A stretch of 64,000 bases of DNA from Mycobacterium sp. Root135 (lineage in GTDB: Bacteria; Actinomycetota; Actinomycetes; Mycobacteriales; Mycobacteriaceae), in the NCBI RefSeq assembly GCF_001426545.1, contig NZ_LMEZ01000005.1, forward strand, positions 1,137 to 65,136, in the 5' to 3' direction. The position numbers and the translations under genes are program-made. Of this stretch, positions 63,002 to 64,000 are shown piece by piece (the first letter of the stretch is position 1; each line of letters opens with the position of its first letter). The notes under the pieces were generated by a model. It was not told the origin of the DNA. It saw only the letters and a program-made list of their open reading frames with translations, and searched no databases.

Positions 63002-63999
63002 CCGGGCTTCCTCACCAATAGTCGCTGAACCAGGACGAACATCAGCAGGAGCACGCCGGTCATGATCCTGGTCCAGTACGAGTCGAGGTTCGCCGCCGTG
63101 ACGAAGGTCTGGATCGTGCCGAGCACCAGCACGCCGATCAACGAGCCGAGGACGAAGCCCACCCCGCCGGACAGCAGCACTCCGCCGATCACCGCGGCGG
63201 CGATCGCGTCGAGTTCGAGCCCGATGCCGTTGAGGCTGTAGCCCGACAACTTCTGGACGCCGAGCAGCAGACCCGCGAAGGCGGCACACAGGCCGCTGAT
63301 CGCGTATACCGACACCCGAGCCCGTGATGCGTTGAGCCCCATGAGTTGTGCGGACTGCCGATTGCCGCCCACCGCGTACACCGTGCGGCCGAATCGGGTC
63401 TGATGCAGCACGTACACCGCGATCACGACGACGACGAGCGCCGCCACCACCGTCCACCGGATGAACTTGTCCTCGTAGAGGTAGACGTAGTTCAGGCCGA
63501 ACTGGCGCAGGGTCTGGTCCTTGATGGGAAGGGTGTCGACGCTGATTATGTAGCAGAGCCCGCGGGCCAGGAACATCCCGGCGAGGGTGGCGATGAACGG
63601 TTGGACGTCGAAGTACTCGATGACCAGGCCCATCATCACACCGAGCAGGGGACCCACCACCAGCACCGCGCCCACGGCCAGCGGCATCGGCCACCCGGCC
63701 TTGAGGGCGGTGGCCAGGATCACCGTGGACAGCGCGACGACCGACCCGACGGACAGGTCGATGCCGCCGGTGAGGATGACGAAGGTCATGCCTACCGCGA
63801 GCACGATCAGATAGGCGTTGTCCACCAACAGGTTCAGGAAGACCTGGGTGGGGCTGGCGAAGTCGTAGCGCGCCACGACTGCGGTGAACATGACGATGAA
63901 CAGCACCAGTGACCCGATGGGCGAGAGGTAGCGCCCCGTGATCCGACGCATCACCTCTGAGGTGTCGACGCGTGGCCGACCGACGGTCTGAACGCTCAT
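62998..63999 (-). CDS. Sugar ABC transporter permease (YjfF/AraH-like)
   Basis: A 333-residue inner-membrane permease of the RbsC/AraH/YjfF group, with about ten hydrophobic segments. Marks: NLLVDNAYLIVLAVGMTFVILTGGIDLSVGSVVALSTVI (about 52-90), AGMFLARGLCYII, AVGGNRQSAQLMGLNASRARVSVYAISGLCAAFAGLL (about 213-249, the EAA-type loop) and IAAAVIGGVLLSGGVGFVLGSLIGVLVLG (about 266-295). Its ATPase, second permease and binding protein probably lie off the right edge. Carries L-arabinose or a furanose by context. The ATG at 63999 is complete. Confidence 0.92.
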   Translation of the reverse strand: MSVQTVGRPRVDTSEVMRRITGRYLSPIGSLVLFIVMFTAVVARYDFASPTQVFLNLLVDNAYLIVLAVGMTFVILTGGIDLSVGSVVALSTVILATALKAGWPMPLAVGAVLVVGPLLGVMMGLVIEYFDVQPFIATLAGMFLARGLCYIISVDTLPIKDQTLRQFGLNYVYLYEDKFIRWTVVAALVVVVIAVYVLHQTRFGRTVYAVGGNRQSAQLMGLNASRARVSVYAISGLCAAFAGLLLGVQKLSGYSLNGIGLELDAIAAAVIGGVLLSGGVGFVLGSLIGVLVLGTIQTFVTAANLDSYWTRIMTGVLLLMFVLVQRLLVRKPG

Positions 64000-64000
64000 G

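Overview
The window looks like chromosome from a rapidly growing, pigmented environmental mycobacterium (Mycolicibacterium-type). Reasons: high GC throughout; a furA-katG pair with the mycobacterial TTGACTCATTCC promoter; a consensus mycobacterial LexA box (TCGAAC-N4-GTTCGA) in front of a 13E12/DUF222-type gene; an Rv1733c-type membrane protein; a HadA-type dehydratase; a Ddn-type F420 nitroreductase; a CelA1-type GH6 enzyme; and repeated SigF-type promoters (GTTT-N15-GGGTAA). I see no tRNA, rRNA, insertion sequence or CRISPR array. Most very long overlapping ORFs are GC-rich shadows and were left out.

Layout. 1-6.3 kb: edge-truncated SOS-controlled DUF222/HNH gene, a large secreted PE-PPE-like protein, a Tat-exported GH5-like glycosidase, an MHS-type symporter and a PhoU protein. 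6.5-9.9 kb: Rv1733c-like protein, then a compact minus-strand operon in which a tiny three-repeat Gly/Asp/His peptide precedes a JmjC (cupin_4) oxygenase and a sucraseferredoxin-like Fe-S protein, behind a SigF-like promoter. 9.9-15.1 kb: GH3 beta-glucosidase, phospholipase D, amidase. 15.1-18.9 kb: katG, furA, DUF3140 and a HadA-like dehydratase. 18.9-22.6 kb: three overlapping glycosyltransferases behind a SigF-type promoter, then a GAF-ANTAR regulator. 22.6-36.6 kb: a stress-type stretch (methyltransferase, SQR-like flavoprotein, SnoaL, VOC, LuxR-type regulator, SDR/TetR with a clear operator, diguanylate cyclase, DUF6480, SOUL protein, F420 nitroreductase, ABC-F, GH6, CsbD/coiled-coil pair, manganese catalase). 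36.6-43.9 kb: YihY, CDP-alcohol phosphatidyltransferase, a carotenoid glycoside block (CrtI-like, GT2, CruF) and a GGDEF-EAL protein. 44-47.3 kb: SDR, small conserved gene, malQ.

47.3-56.4 kb is a catabolic island: GntR regulator, a hydroxylysine-kinase-like phosphotransferase, a class III aminotransferase/phospho-lyase, a YoaK membrane protein, a cytosolic gamma-glutamyltransferase, a polar amino-acid ABC importer and a TetR regulator, with a 44-residue fragment of a second phospho-lyase-type gene at its left edge. I infer uptake of an amino compound, phosphorylation of a hydroxyl group and PLP-dependent phosphate elimination. 57-64 kb is an L-arabinose operon on the minus strand: sugar permease, LacI regulator, araB, araD, araA and a zinc dehydrogenase, nearly all with 4-nt overlaps.

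Best candidates for something undescribed: (1) repeat peptide + JmjC oxygenase + Fe-S protein as a peptide-modification cassette; (2) the kinase/phospho-lyase/gamma-glutamyl island; (3) seven good and two weaker SigF-type promoters spread over 36 kb, four with almost no 5' leader. Functions are assigned by recognising motifs; no database search was run.
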